DNA of 64,000 bases from Limosilactobacillus reuteri (GTDB lineage: Bacteria; Bacillota; Bacilli; Lactobacillales; Lactobacillaceae). Below the pieces are notes generated by a model, which worked only from the letters and a program-made list of their open reading frames with translations, was not told the DNA's origin and searched no databases. This document shows positions 37,529-44,995 of the stretch, piece after piece. Position 1 is the stretch's first letter; every line of letters begins with the position of its first letter. The position numbers were made by a program, and so were the translations under genes. The stretch spans positions 1 through 64,000 of the forward strand of contig NZ_JAJGTZ010000028.1 in assembly GCF_020784725.1 (NCBI RefSeq), read 5' to 3'.

Positions 37529-38584
37529 TTAATCGCGTTCAAAGCCATCCATAATAATGTAAGATTTAATTGCTTCACGCTTATCCATTGCTTCATAAGC
37601 TTCTTGAATTTGGTCAAGGTCGAAACTCTTGGTAAAGACCTTCCCAGGATTAATGTCGCCATCAAGCACTGCCTTCAACAACACATCCTTATCGTAAGTG
37701 GTTACTGATGCTGGGCCACCGCCGACAATAGTGTTGTTATAGAATGGTGCTGTCATGTCCATCTTTGGCGTATGAGGTAAGCCAACTCGGCCAACGATGG
37801 CACCCGGACGACCAACTTTCATGGCAGTATCAGTTGATTGTTCTGTACCGACACATTCAAGAACAGCGTCGGCACCGGCACCATTTGTGAGTTCCATGAT
37901 CTTTTGAACTGCTTCGTCACCACGCTCAGCAACATTGTCCGTAGCACCAAATTCCTTAGCAAGAGCTTGACGATCAGCGTGCCGACTAGTAGAGATGATC
38001 TTCTTGGCGCCCCGCATCTTGGCAGCAATAATCGCACAAAGACCAACAGCACCGTCACCCATTACAACAACCGTATCGCCATCGCTAACATTAGCAACTC
38101 GTGCGGCGTGATAACCAGTAGCCATAACGTCAGCAAGCGTTAAGAGGGACTTAAGCATTCCTTCACTGTAGTTACTTGGCTTACCGGGAACTTTAACAAG
38201 CGCCCATTGACCGTGTTGGAACCGGATATATTGAGCTTGAACACCAGAGCTAAAGTTATCACTGTGACTTTGGCAAGAGCCATCGAAGCCCGCACGACAA
38301 GCAGCACAGTGTCCACATCCATGAGTAAATGGAGCAATCACAAAGTCACCCGGCTTGACAGTAGTAATATCTTCACCAACTTCTTCAACAATTCCAATTG
38401 CTTCATGACCAGAGTTTTCAGAATCTTTTTCAACTGAATTAATTCCCCGGAAGTTCCATAAGTCGGAACCACAAACACAGGTCCGCACTACCTTAATAAT
38501 GACATCATCAGTTTTTTCGATTGTTGGGCGATCGACATCAACAATCTTCATTTGACCTGCTTTTTCAAAAATCGCTTTTTTCAT
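37529..38584 (-). CDS. Zinc-dependent medium-chain alcohol dehydrogenase
   Basis: The protein is 351 aa from MKKAIFEKAGQM, after AAAGGAGGCAATTTCA. An in-frame ATG further upstream would add 68 residues and has no such signal. Typical MDR features appear in order: catalytic zinc site CGSDLW (about residue 38) and GHEAIG (about 61), structural zinc cluster CGHCAACRAGFDGSC (about 91), and NAD(P) fold GDGAVGLCAIIAAKMRGA (about 170). The family oxidises or reduces alcohols and polyols. The exact substrate is not evident; threonine- or sorbitol-dehydrogenase-like relatives are also possible. Confidence 0.88.
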   Translation of the reverse strand: MKKAIFEKAGQMKIVDVDRPTIEKTDDVIIKVVRTCVCGSDLWNFRGINSVEKDSENSGHEAIGIVEEVGEDITTVKPGDFVIAPFTHGCGHCAACRAGFDGSCQSHSDNFSSGVQAQYIRFQHGQWALVKVPGKPSNYSEGMLKSLLTLADVMATGYHAARVANVSDGDTVVVMGDGAVGLCAIIAAKMRGAKKIISTSRHADRQALAKEFGATDNVAERGDEAVQKIMELTNGAGADAVLECVGTEQSTDTAMKVGRPGAIVGRVGLPHTPKMDMTAPFYNNTIVGGGPASVTTYDKDVLLKAVLDGDINPGKVFTKSFDLDQIQEAYEAMDKREAIKSYIIMDGFERD

Positions 38585-38744
38585 TGAAATTGCCTCCTTT
38601 ATTCTAAAAAACAGTTTAGAACTATCTAATTTCAAAATCCAATATTTAAATTTCATTCTTTTCCATTCAGTTTTTGAATATCTATTCCAATCTAATTTTA
38701 TCATTTCCGCACTATAAAATATTTTATAATGTGTTAATATAGAG

Positions 38745-38816
38745 GTGATAAATAAAGTTATTAGTATGGTCTTAGCTTTACTTATCACTTTCTTTTTTAG
38801 GGAGTGGAGTCACTAG
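38745..38816 (+). CDS. Possible 23-aa hydrophobic peptide
   Basis: A GTG-started frame encodes a short hydrophobic peptide ending ALLITFFFREWSH; an ATG start at 38766 gives 16 residues. A TATAAT box lies at 38725-38730, though without a good -35. The frame sits within an inverted repeat (GTGATAAATAAAG and CTTTACTTATCAC). A plus-strand terminator lies about 160 bp further on. This resembles type I toxin layouts, but I recognise no known toxin family. Confidence 0.2.
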   Translation: MINKVISMVLALLITFFFREWSH

Positions 38817-38922
38817 CTGGCGATTTAATTGCATCGTTAAGCGCACAGTAATAATCTTTGCGTTGCTTGATGACGCCATTCTTTTCAAAAAGGATTCGTT
38901 GTTTTCTAGATAGGATATTCAT
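38797..38922 (-). CDS. Possible 41-aa protein antisense to the hydrophobic peptide
   Basis: The frame encodes a 41-residue, basic, soluble protein starting MNILSRKQRILFEKNG. There is no clear ribosome binding site before the ATG. It overlaps the hydrophobic peptide frame on the opposite strand. It may be chance. Confidence 0.2.
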   Translation of the reverse strand: MNILSRKQRILFEKNGVIKQRKDYYCALNDAIKSPASDSTP

Positions 38923-38977
38923 TAATACACAGTTACAAAACAATCTCTATTTAGAGACAGCTTTTCCAACCGAATGA

Positions 38978-39015
38978 CAATCCCACCATCTGACGTTATG
39001 GTGGGATTGTTTTTA
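38978..39015 (+). terminator. Plus-strand terminator abutting the DUF4767 gene
   Basis: A perfect 12-bp stem CAATCCCACCAT / ATGGTGGGATTG is followed by TTTTTA on the plus strand. The minus strand has no T-run after it, so it points to a plus-strand transcript ending here. It can also block the end of the convergent lipoprotein gene. Confidence 0.7.
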
Positions 39016-39597
39016 TTATTCATTTGCAATTCGTTCAAAGTTACTTTCTAGATCTGTATTAGTCGTTGGGTGACAGTCCGGATCACCATTATTCGATTGG
39101 TCAACTAACACAACTGGTTTACCATTATGGAAGGCAAAAAAGTACGTAATCCGGTTCGGTAGTGGCGGCTCTGTTCCGTCATGATTATAGATAGCAACAA
39201 CATTATATTCATAGTCACCCTTGCCTGATGGTGCCCAGCCAATCAAACCAGACTGTCCTTCCACTAACTCTTTACTCAAGCCATCTGGGTATGTTATTCC
39301 TGTTGAAACCTTCAACTCATTTTGCCCATCATATTGTTCATAGGATTGGTGCATTGTTGGTCCCCATTTTTGCATAAATGATGCCAACTGCTTATTCTTT
39401 TGATTATTCCATAATGAACTATCGTGGCGTGACTCACTACTACTGCTTGTATTATTAGTAGTGGTAGTACTTTGACTGCTGCTAGCTTCTGAATTAGTCT
39501 TTGCGGTATTGCTACTGCTTTGCGTGTTTTGGTTTCCACAACCAGCCAAGGCAACGCTTAAGCCCGCAATCGCAAGAACTCCTATTATTTTTTCAAT
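39016..39597 (-). CDS. DUF4767-type lipoprotein with anomalous start
   Basis: From the lipobox on, the protein reads LAGCGNQN, a Ser/Thr/Asn-rich linker, then a DUF4767-like domain (SLWNNQKNKQLASFMQKWG, YEYNVVAIYNHDG). The Cys would be lipidated and the protein tethered outside the membrane. The signal peptide is in frame only up to an ATT codon at 39597, five bases after GGAGG (39603-39607). A TTG one base later is out of frame because the following A-run has six bases. With seven it would read MKKIIGVLAIAGLSVALAGCG. So either ATT is used, or the gene carries a one-base deletion in the A-run. The domain family has no known function. Confidence 0.7.
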   Translation of the reverse strand: MEKIIGVLAIAGLSVALAGCGNQNTQSSSNTAKTNSEASSSQSTTTTNNTSSSSESRHDSSLWNNQKNKQLASFMQKWGPTMHQSYEQYDGQNELKVSTGITYPDGLSKELVEGQSGLIGWAPSGKGDYEYNVVAIYNHDGTEPPLPNRITYFFAFHNGKPVVLVDQSNNGDPDCHPTTNTDLESNFERIANE

Positions 39598-39611
39598 TTT
39601 ATCCTCCGAAA

Positions 39612-39656
39612 CGTAAATAAAGACCAGAAAGAATGCTTCCCTATTCTTTCCAGTCT
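39612..39656 (-). terminator. Terminator of the 38-aa ORF
   Basis: Arms at 39621-39634 and 39643-39656 (AGACTGGAAAGAAT against ATTCTTTCTGGTCT on the minus strand) pair almost fully and are followed by TTTATTT. Confidence 0.75.
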
Positions 39657-39661
39657 AGCTA

Positions 39662-39778
39662 TTAATCTTCAACTTTTTTAGCGTCGTTCATTGCCTTCAT
39701 GATAGAAGGATTCTTTGAATGACAATCCTTGATCATTTGGATATCTTCTTCACTTAATTCAACAGTGTATTTAGCCAT
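39662..39778 (-). CDS. Small acidic/basic protein, 38 aa
   Basis: The ORF encodes a 38-residue protein starting MAKYTVELSEEDIQ. GAGGGA lies at good spacing before the ATG. The residues after position 8 look helical and amphipathic. The ORF has its own terminator 6 bp downstream. I do not recognise the family. The start signal and terminator support a real gene. Confidence 0.6.
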   Translation of the reverse strand: MAKYTVELSEEDIQMIKDCHSKNPSIMKAMNDAKKVED

Positions 39779-39916
39779 GATCTTCCCTCGCTTTACTTAA
39801 AAAATTACACCCTTACTATATCACATCAAAGGAGACGTGTCTGGTTTAATCAGTAAATTAAGATCATTAATTGGACATTCAACCGAGATTTGCTAAGATT
39901 AACATTGAATTGCATA

Positions 39917-40005
39917 AACGGGGAGCTTGCAGACAGGCTGAGAGGGGACTATGCGTCTCGACCCAATGAACCTGATTTGGATAATGCCAACGTAGGAAGG
40001 ATTAA
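39917..40005 (+). promoter_or_regulatory. TPP (thiamine pyrophosphate) riboswitch
   Basis: The plus strand carries the conserved THI-box parts: GGGGAGCTTG, GGCTGAGAGGGG, GACCCAATGAACCTGA, then TTTGGATAATGCCAACGTAGG. In bacteria this aptamer shuts off thiamine synthesis or uptake genes when TPP is abundant. It is followed at once by a terminator, but no intact gene lies downstream. Confidence 0.95.
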
Positions 40006-40011
40006 TAAAGG

Positions 40012-40049
40012 ACGACTAGGATCATAGTAATTACTGGTCGCTTTTTACT
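40012..40049 (+). terminator. Expression-platform terminator of the TPP riboswitch
   Basis: CGACTAG pairs with CTGGTCG, with one G-T pair, and is followed by CTTTTT. It sits just after the aptamer, as expected for TPP-dependent termination. Confidence 0.75.
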
Positions 40050-40284
40050 ATGCGAAAACAGACAACAATTACCTAAAATAGCATGTTACTTTATTTTAAA
40101 AGCAGATTATCGTAAACAAAATTACCAATGGACTAACCTAATTCTCTGGTTAATCGATTTTATCATTTATCGAATCCTGCTAATTTATTCATTTCCGCTT
40201 GGCAGGATCGTTACCACAATCATTATCATCATCGCAATGACATGGGGCACCAGTCTCGTTGTAAAATTAGTTAAAGCAAAATAG
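40050..40284 (+). pseudogene. Remnant of a membrane-protein gene downstream of the TPP riboswitch
   Basis: The frame ending at the TAG at 40282 is open across this region but has no usable start codon. It encodes a hydrophobic tail (NLILWLIDFIIYRILLIY, IVTTIIIIIAMTWG) with two probable membrane helices and a basic end (KLVKAK). An ATG at 40083 lies in another frame and stops after ten codons, so a frameshift is likely. By position this may be what is left of a thiamine-related transporter. The family cannot be confirmed from the fragment. Confidence 0.5.
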
Positions 40285-40377
40285 CTAAGTTGAATAATTA
40301 CAGAAAGATAATATCCTTATTGAAAATTAATATTAAGTTCCATTTGCCCTAATAACCATTTAGGATAATTGAACTTT

Positions 40378-40899
40378 TTACTTTAAATTCAATTCAAACC
40401 CCATATGTTTATTGTCAATTTTGTCATCAATATAAATCGTTCCGCGTTTTATAAAACCAATATCTTGGCCTATTTTTTGAACAGGAATATTTTTGTAATG
40501 AGTATCATAACGGAAATTCCTTACTCCCTGCAAATACCCAACCGTAAGTAGATTGGAGAAGATATATTTTCCAAAGCCTTGGCCATTGCGGGAAGGAAGA
40601 ACTGCTAATCGATGAATGATCGCATATGGCTCATTTGGCTTTAGCCATGATCCATTTTTAATCTCTTCATACGTTTGTTCCGGAGTTAGTTGTAAGGTAG
40701 CCGTCCCAACAATTTTTTGATTATCAATTAGCACCCAGTTATAGCCAGCTTTAATATCATTTTCCATCGTTTTCTGGAAAGGATGACCGTCTTGCCATTG
40801 TGGATTACCCTTTTCTTTTAATTGTGCTCGTGCCTGTTCAATAATTGTCATCACACTTTGAAGATCATCCAGCGTTGCTCGTCGTAAGTAAATTGCCAT
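40378..40899 (-). CDS. GNAT-family N-acetyltransferase
   Basis: The protein is 173 aa with AAGGAGA before the ATG. It starts IYLRRATLDDLQSVMTII, a typical GNAT beginning. The acetyl-CoA motif A region reads IIHRLAVLPSRNGQGFGKYI (about residues 95-113). A late beta/helix part (GFIKRGTIYID) follows. GNAT enzymes transfer acetyl groups from acetyl-CoA to amines. The substrate is unknown. It appears to be a single-gene unit. Confidence 0.88.
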   Translation of the reverse strand: MAIYLRRATLDDLQSVMTIIEQARAQLKEKGNPQWQDGHPFQKTMENDIKAGYNWVLIDNQKIVGTATLQLTPEQTYEEIKNGSWLKPNEPYAIIHRLAVLPSRNGQGFGKYIFSNLLTVGYLQGVRNFRYDTHYKNIPVQKIGQDIGFIKRGTIYIDDKIDNKHMGFELNLK

Positions 40900-41061
40900 T
40901 ATCTTTTCTCCTTAATCATCTCTCATTCCTAACAACAAAATTCTAATATATTAATGTATGGTCATTTTATCACGATTAATTATTAAACTGATGGTGCTTT
41001 AGCTAAGTTTAAGTGTTTTGTCACAGCGTTTTCATTTTAAGGAGGGAATCTCATATTTATC

Positions 41062-41104
41062 CATAATAAAAAGGTCTCCTTTAGAATTGGGAGACCCTTT
41101 TATT
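41062..41104 (-). terminator. Terminator of the LysM/154-aa gene pair
   Basis: GGGTCTCC pairs with GGAGACC on the minus strand and is followed by a T-run, about 10 bp past the stop codon at 41115. Confidence 0.85.
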
Positions 41105-41114
41105 TAACTTTATA

Positions 41115-41579
41115 TCATCGAATTTGTTCAAACTTAGTCGCTTTATGATCAATTCCTTGACCAGCATTAGCAATCTGATAAGTAAAATTACCAGACCGCA
41201 TCTTTTTGCCTAATGCTAACATATGGTTATACTGCCACATTGAGACTTTCCCATCTTGCAGTTTTGAAAGTGTTAACCGATTCCCTTGCACCTTATAATT
41301 CCACTTACCATCTTTGGCATTGTCTTGGTAAGCTTGCTGGAAATCACTGGCACTATTACTTGCTTTGATCGCTGTATCTTTGTCGGGAGTAACAACAACT
41401 TGATCCCCACTTGTGGCAAAGGTCATATAAGCATTCTGATTGCCTGACACTGATGTATATTCATAAACGTGACCAGGAAGGCGTTTAGCCACTGTTCGAC
41501 TAGCATAGAGATAAAAGCCGCCAATAACAACCATTACTGCTACTAAAACAGAAATAATAATTTTTGCATTTTTTTGCAT
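41115..41579 (-). CDS. Membrane-anchored extracellular protein, 154 aa, unknown function
   Basis: The N-terminus MQKNAKIIISVLVAVMVVIGGFYLYA is a single membrane helix. The rest is a small soluble domain (LPGHVYEYTSVSGNQNAYMTF, GKWNYKVQGNRLTLSKLQDG) that looks beta-rich. It lies 12 bp after the LysM gene and shares its transcript and terminator. A role at the cell surface is likely. I recognise no named family. Confidence 0.75.
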   Translation of the reverse strand: MQKNAKIIISVLVAVMVVIGGFYLYASRTVAKRLPGHVYEYTSVSGNQNAYMTFATSGDQVVVTPDKDTAIKASNSASDFQQAYQDNAKDGKWNYKVQGNRLTLSKLQDGKVSMWQYNHMLALGKKMRSGNFTYQIANAGQGIDHKATKFEQIR

Positions 41580-41591
41580 TTTTATCCCCTA

Positions 41592-42656
41592 TTACTCATC
41601 GTCAGAAGTGTCAGTGTCGTGATCACTTGTAGTAGCTTGACTGTTGCTATCTGCATCATCACTGCTGCTTTGACTGCTGTCATCGCTGCTTTCACTTTCG
41701 CTACTACTGCTGCTATCTTCATCATCCTTAGTGCTGCTACTATTGCTGCTATCGGCGTCATCATCAACACTAGCGTAGATATGGATCTTGTTGCCGTCTT
41801 TTTCAATGTAAACTGTCGTATCCTTCTTGGCTTTTGAACCTAGTGCACTTTTGATTTCACTAAGAATCGCATCATAGTCATCATTCTTTGCGTCCTTTAA
41901 AATAGCTGCTGAATCAACATTAAGTTCATCGGCGTCACTACCGCCATCACCTTCGTCAAAGGACAGCTTGTTATTATTATTAGCATCATTTAAGCCGCTC
42001 ACAATGTCAGAAGCATCGATTGATGAAGACTGATGTTTTTTATGCTTAGGAGACTTAGTTGAGCTGGATTGGCTAGCGCTTTGTTCATTATCATTGTCGT
42101 TGTTGTTAAATGAATTTACCGCACCAGCCTTGTAAATTGTTGTCGAATGATCAGAATTGTCGGAATTATCATAGTTCTTAACAACTGATTGTGGTTGAAC
42201 GGTAATATTTACTGTTGTTGGTCCATTATTGATTGTAATTTTTGTTTGGGCAACAACATTTGGATTTACATTAGGATCATATCCAGCAGGAACGCTCCCT
42301 TCACGGCTTAAAATAAGAACATCCCCAGCAAAAATTAAATTAGCATTTTGAATGTTATTATCATAGCAAAGTTTAGCCACAGAAATTCCAGTTGCGGCTG
42401 AGATCCCCGATAAAGTGTCACCCCATTGAATAATATAACGAGTGCCATTAAGGTTATTAGTATTAATGTGTTGCATTGCCATATTATTAGAAATTTGTTC
42501 GGGGGTATTAGCAATCCAATTAGTAATATCAGCCTGCTCTTCTGGTGATCCACTGGCATTATCAGCCTCCGCAATCGCTACCGAGCCAATCATTACTGAC
42601 CCTGCTAAAACAACAGTCATCAAGGCAGCTGCTAGTTGCTGCTTACTTAACTTCAT
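41592..42656 (-). CDS. Secreted LysM protein with acidic Ser/Asp-rich tail
   Basis: The protein is 354 aa from MKLSKQQLAAALM, after GGGAGGATAATTTT. A signal peptide covers residues 1-31. One LysM domain lies at about 73-116 (IIQWGDTLSGISAATGISVA, LIFAGDVLIL) and should bind peptidoglycan. The middle has a stretch ending SPKHKKHQSSS and an acidic domain (DEGDGGSDADELNVDS). The C-terminal 70 residues are almost only Ser, Asp and Glu. There is no LPxTG, so wall attachment would be by LysM. It leads a two-gene operon. Confidence 0.85.
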   Translation of the reverse strand: MKLSKQQLAAALMTVVLAGSVMIGSVAIAEADNASGSPEEQADITNWIANTPEQISNNMAMQHINTNNLNGTRYIIQWGDTLSGISAATGISVAKLCYDNNIQNANLIFAGDVLILSREGSVPAGYDPNVNPNVVAQTKITINNGPTTVNITVQPQSVVKNYDNSDNSDHSTTIYKAGAVNSFNNNDNDNEQSASQSSSTKSPKHKKHQSSSIDASDIVSGLNDANNNNKLSFDEGDGGSDADELNVDSAAILKDAKNDDYDAILSEIKSALGSKAKKDTTVYIEKDGNKIHIYASVDDDADSSNSSSTKDDEDSSSSSESESSDDSSQSSSDDADSNSQATTSDHDTDTSDDE

Positions 42657-42702
42657 AAAATTATCCTCCCTAATAGTACTTAAACCTATTAATACAAAAA
42701 TA

Positions 42703-42731
42703 ATTTTACTGCTATTGGAATAATTCTTCAA
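42703..42731 (-). promoter_or_regulatory. Promoter of the LysM operon
   Basis: TTGAAG (42726-42731) and TAAAAT (42703-42708) are 17 bp apart, 47 bp before the start codon. Confidence 0.6.
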
Positions 42732-42747
42732 ATGCATATAATCATTT

Positions 42748-43908
42748 CTAATTGGCGCTTATTTTAATCAGATAAAGCGAACCAAAAACTGCGATTAAGG
42801 CATAGATTGCCCCAACGTATCCAATCTGGTTAATTTGAACAAAATTGATACTAATCGATGCCGTTAAAGAACCAATCGATACTCCCACATTAGTACAAAT
42901 CGGGTTTAATGAAGAAGCCAGATTCATTGCTTCTGGATATTCCCGATCAGCAATGTTCAGAAACATTACTTGCAGAATTGAACCGGGCATTCCTAGAACA
43001 AAACAAATGACACACAATAAAAGGATCCCTAACCATGCTACATGGAACATTGCATTCATCAACAATAAACAAATAAGGACGGTACTACTAATAATAGTAA
43101 GTTTAGTGATTCCAAAACGGTTTGCAATTACTCCGGCACATATATTACCAAGAATAAACGTAATTCCAATAAGTCCTAATAACCATGTTAAGTTAGTCGT
43201 ACTAAAGCCGAGGACAGTAGTAATAATCGGACGAACATAAGTATAGAATGTATATTCAGCAGACATTAAAGTTACCATTACGATAACCCCAAGAACTATT
43301 CGTCGATCCTTAAAAAGTTGAACTTGGTTACTCAATGACGCGTTCGCTTGACGGCTATTACGCGGTATTAGCCAATACAAGAAGCCACAAATAATTACAG
43401 TTAAAACCGAAATTAAGGCAAAACTATCCCGCCAAGAAAAAGCATTACTAATTGCCGTTCCAACGGGGACCCCTACAATTGTAGCAATACTAAAACCAGC
43501 GAAAGTTGAAGCGACCAGCATTGCCCGTTTTTCAATGGGTGCAATCATACTTACAAATACAAGAATCAGTGAAATAATCGTCCCCGCGACCGCAGCTGTT
43601 ACAATCCGCGAAACAAATAGCCAGAACAGGTTAGGCGCAACTGCGGTTAAAGTGTTGCCGATTAAAAAGACTAACATCAACACCATTAAAACCTTGAAAC
43701 GATCAAACTTCCCTGTCAAAGTGGTAATTAAAGGCGTGCAGACAGCATAAATAATTGCAAAACTAGTAACTAAAAAGCCAACCGTTGATAATGAGGCATG
43801 GTAACTTTTGGCAATATCAGAAATAACCCCCACAACCATAAATTCATTACATCCTAATAAAAATGCGGTTAAGACAAAGACAACGGATTGCAAGCGAAAT
43901 TTAGACAT
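42748..43908 (-). CDS. MFS efflux transporter, DHA1/AraJ type
   Basis: The protein is 386 aa from MSKFRLQSVVFVLTAF, with AGGAG nine bases upstream. The frame is open further upstream through the leader. About twelve hydrophobic helices are visible. The first helices carry NEFMVVGVISDIAKSYHAS and the loop LTGKFDRFKVL, typical of this family. Relatives export drugs, sugars or other small molecules by proton antiport. The leader has a strong terminator, so expression is likely controlled by antitermination. The substrate is unknown. Confidence 0.85.
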   Translation of the reverse strand: MSKFRLQSVVFVLTAFLLGCNEFMVVGVISDIAKSYHASLSTVGFLVTSFAIIYAVCTPLITTLTGKFDRFKVLMVLMLVFLIGNTLTAVAPNLFWLFVSRIVTAAVAGTIISLILVFVSMIAPIEKRAMLVASTFAGFSIATIVGVPVGTAISNAFSWRDSFALISVLTVIICGFLYWLIPRNSRQANASLSNQVQLFKDRRIVLGVIVMVTLMSAEYTFYTYVRPIITTVLGFSTTNLTWLLGLIGITFILGNICAGVIANRFGITKLTIISSTVLICLLLMNAMFHVAWLGILLLCVICFVLGMPGSILQVMFLNIADREYPEAMNLASSLNPICTNVGVSIGSLTASISINFVQINQIGYVGAIYALIAVFGSLYLIKISAN

Positions 43909-43927
43909 ATCCTGAACTCCTATCGTA

Positions 43928-44015
43928 TAAATAAAAAATACTGGAAAAACACCGATAAAATCAGTATTTTTCCAGCAACCTACCTTCGAACGTGCCTTTT
44001 GAAAGATAAAAGGCA
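43928..44015 (-). promoter_or_regulatory. Attenuator leader of the MFS gene
   Basis: On the minus strand an 8-bp hairpin (TGCCTTTT / AAAAGGCA, 43993-44015) is followed by a strong intrinsic terminator. The terminator is a 15-bp stem with arms 43961-43975 and 43941-43955 and a T-rich tail (43928-43940). It lies between a good promoter and the MFS ribosome binding site. A frame starting MPFIFQKARS runs through it into the MFS gene without a stop and has no ribosome binding site. The inducer is unknown. Confidence 0.7.
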
Positions 44016-44029
44016 TATCTACAAATTGT

Positions 44030-44058
44030 AGTATAGCAAAGGATTATTTGAGTTTCAA
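44030..44058 (-). promoter_or_regulatory. Promoter of the MFS leader, with adjacent palindrome
   Basis: TTGAAA (44053-44058) and TATACT (44030-44035) are 17 bp apart, with a TG one base before the -10. The palindrome GACAGTATCTGTC at 44071-44083 sits just upstream of the -35 and could be an operator. Confidence 0.65.
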
Positions 44059-44291
44059 TTCCTATTGAAAGACAGTATCTGTCAAATTTTCATAGATCGC
44101 CTAAAATATACATCTTTCTAGGATAAAGATGTCAATAAAAACTGAACTAACTGGTAATAATCGTCAAGAAATTGGGCATTAATCTCTTTTAGGCTCATAA
44201 ATAGAGCAGGCAACTATTAGCTACACAAAGGTTTTTCCTAGTATAATGTGGATAATTAGATATATTATTCATAATAAAGGAATGATAATTA

Positions 44292-44870
44292 ATGACAGTA
44301 GAAAGAATTAACCTTGATAAAATTAAAGAACAAACAGCAACAGGTTTAACAGAATTATTAGATCAAGCTCAGTTAGAAAAAGATGACCTCGTCGTGTTGG
44401 GCCTTTCAACTAGTGAAGTCCATGGCGGAATAATCGGAAAGAACTCTAACATTGAGATTGCCCGGGCGATTGTTTCGACAGTTGTTAACATCTTACGAAA
44501 ACACCAACTCCATTTAGCAGTCCAAGGTTGCGAACACCTTAACCGAGCACTAGTTGTCGAACGAAGTGTAGCTAAGGAGCGCGGCTTTGATCAAGTTACT
44601 GTCTTCCCTTCGCTCCATGCAGGGGGTGCAGGACAAATTGCTGCTTTTGAAAACTTTAACGATCCGATTGAAGTTGAACACATTACTGCTGAAGCTGGGA
44701 TGGACATCGGCGACACCTCAATTGGCATGCATGTTAAATTTGTCCAAGTCCCAGTTCGTACTTCTATAAAACAAATTGGACTGGCTCATACAACTTATCT
44801 CCGCAATCGGCCAAAATTGATTGGCGGTGCGCGTGCAAAATACGAATGGGATCCGTTTGATAATAATTAA
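44292..44870 (+). CDS. ywlG: YwlG/UPF0340 family protein
   Basis: The protein is 192 aa. It contains the UPF0340 hallmarks LGLSTSEVHGGIIGKNSN and LAVQGCEHLNRALVVER, and SLHAGGAGQIAAF. AAAGGA precedes the ATG by ten bases and a TATAAT box lies at 44242-44247. The length fits the family. Its function is not established. It is the only plus-strand core gene in this part of the window. Confidence 0.9.
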   Translation: MTVERINLDKIKEQTATGLTELLDQAQLEKDDLVVLGLSTSEVHGGIIGKNSNIEIARAIVSTVVNILRKHQLHLAVQGCEHLNRALVVERSVAKERGFDQVTVFPSLHAGGAGQIAAFENFNDPIEVEHITAEAGMDIGDTSIGMHVKFVQVPVRTSIKQIGLAHTTYLRNRPKLIGGARAKYEWDPFDNN

Positions 44871-44880
44871 GTTTAATTAT

Positions 44881-44916
44881 GAGGCTGGGAGAAAACATTC
44901 GTTCTCTCCCAGCCTC
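44881..44916 (+). terminator. GAGGCTGGGAGA hairpin after ywlG
   Basis: A near-perfect inverted repeat (GAGGCTGGGAGAAAAC against GTTCTCTCCCAGCCTC) starts 10 bp after the ywlG stop. A modest T-rich tract (CTACTTTTA) follows. It shares its arm sequence with the element at 37313. Confidence 0.7.
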
Positions 44917-44995
44917 AACTACTTTTATGAACAATAGTCAGATAACGCGGAACTAGCTTAGTCTCCCTTGTTGATATTTTTTAATCTCTTTTTAT

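Noticed and set aside
44116-44182. Short plus-strand frame (ATG near 44128) with AGGATAAAG upstream
   Set aside because: Only 17 codons, no terminator and no promoter of quality; chance is likely.
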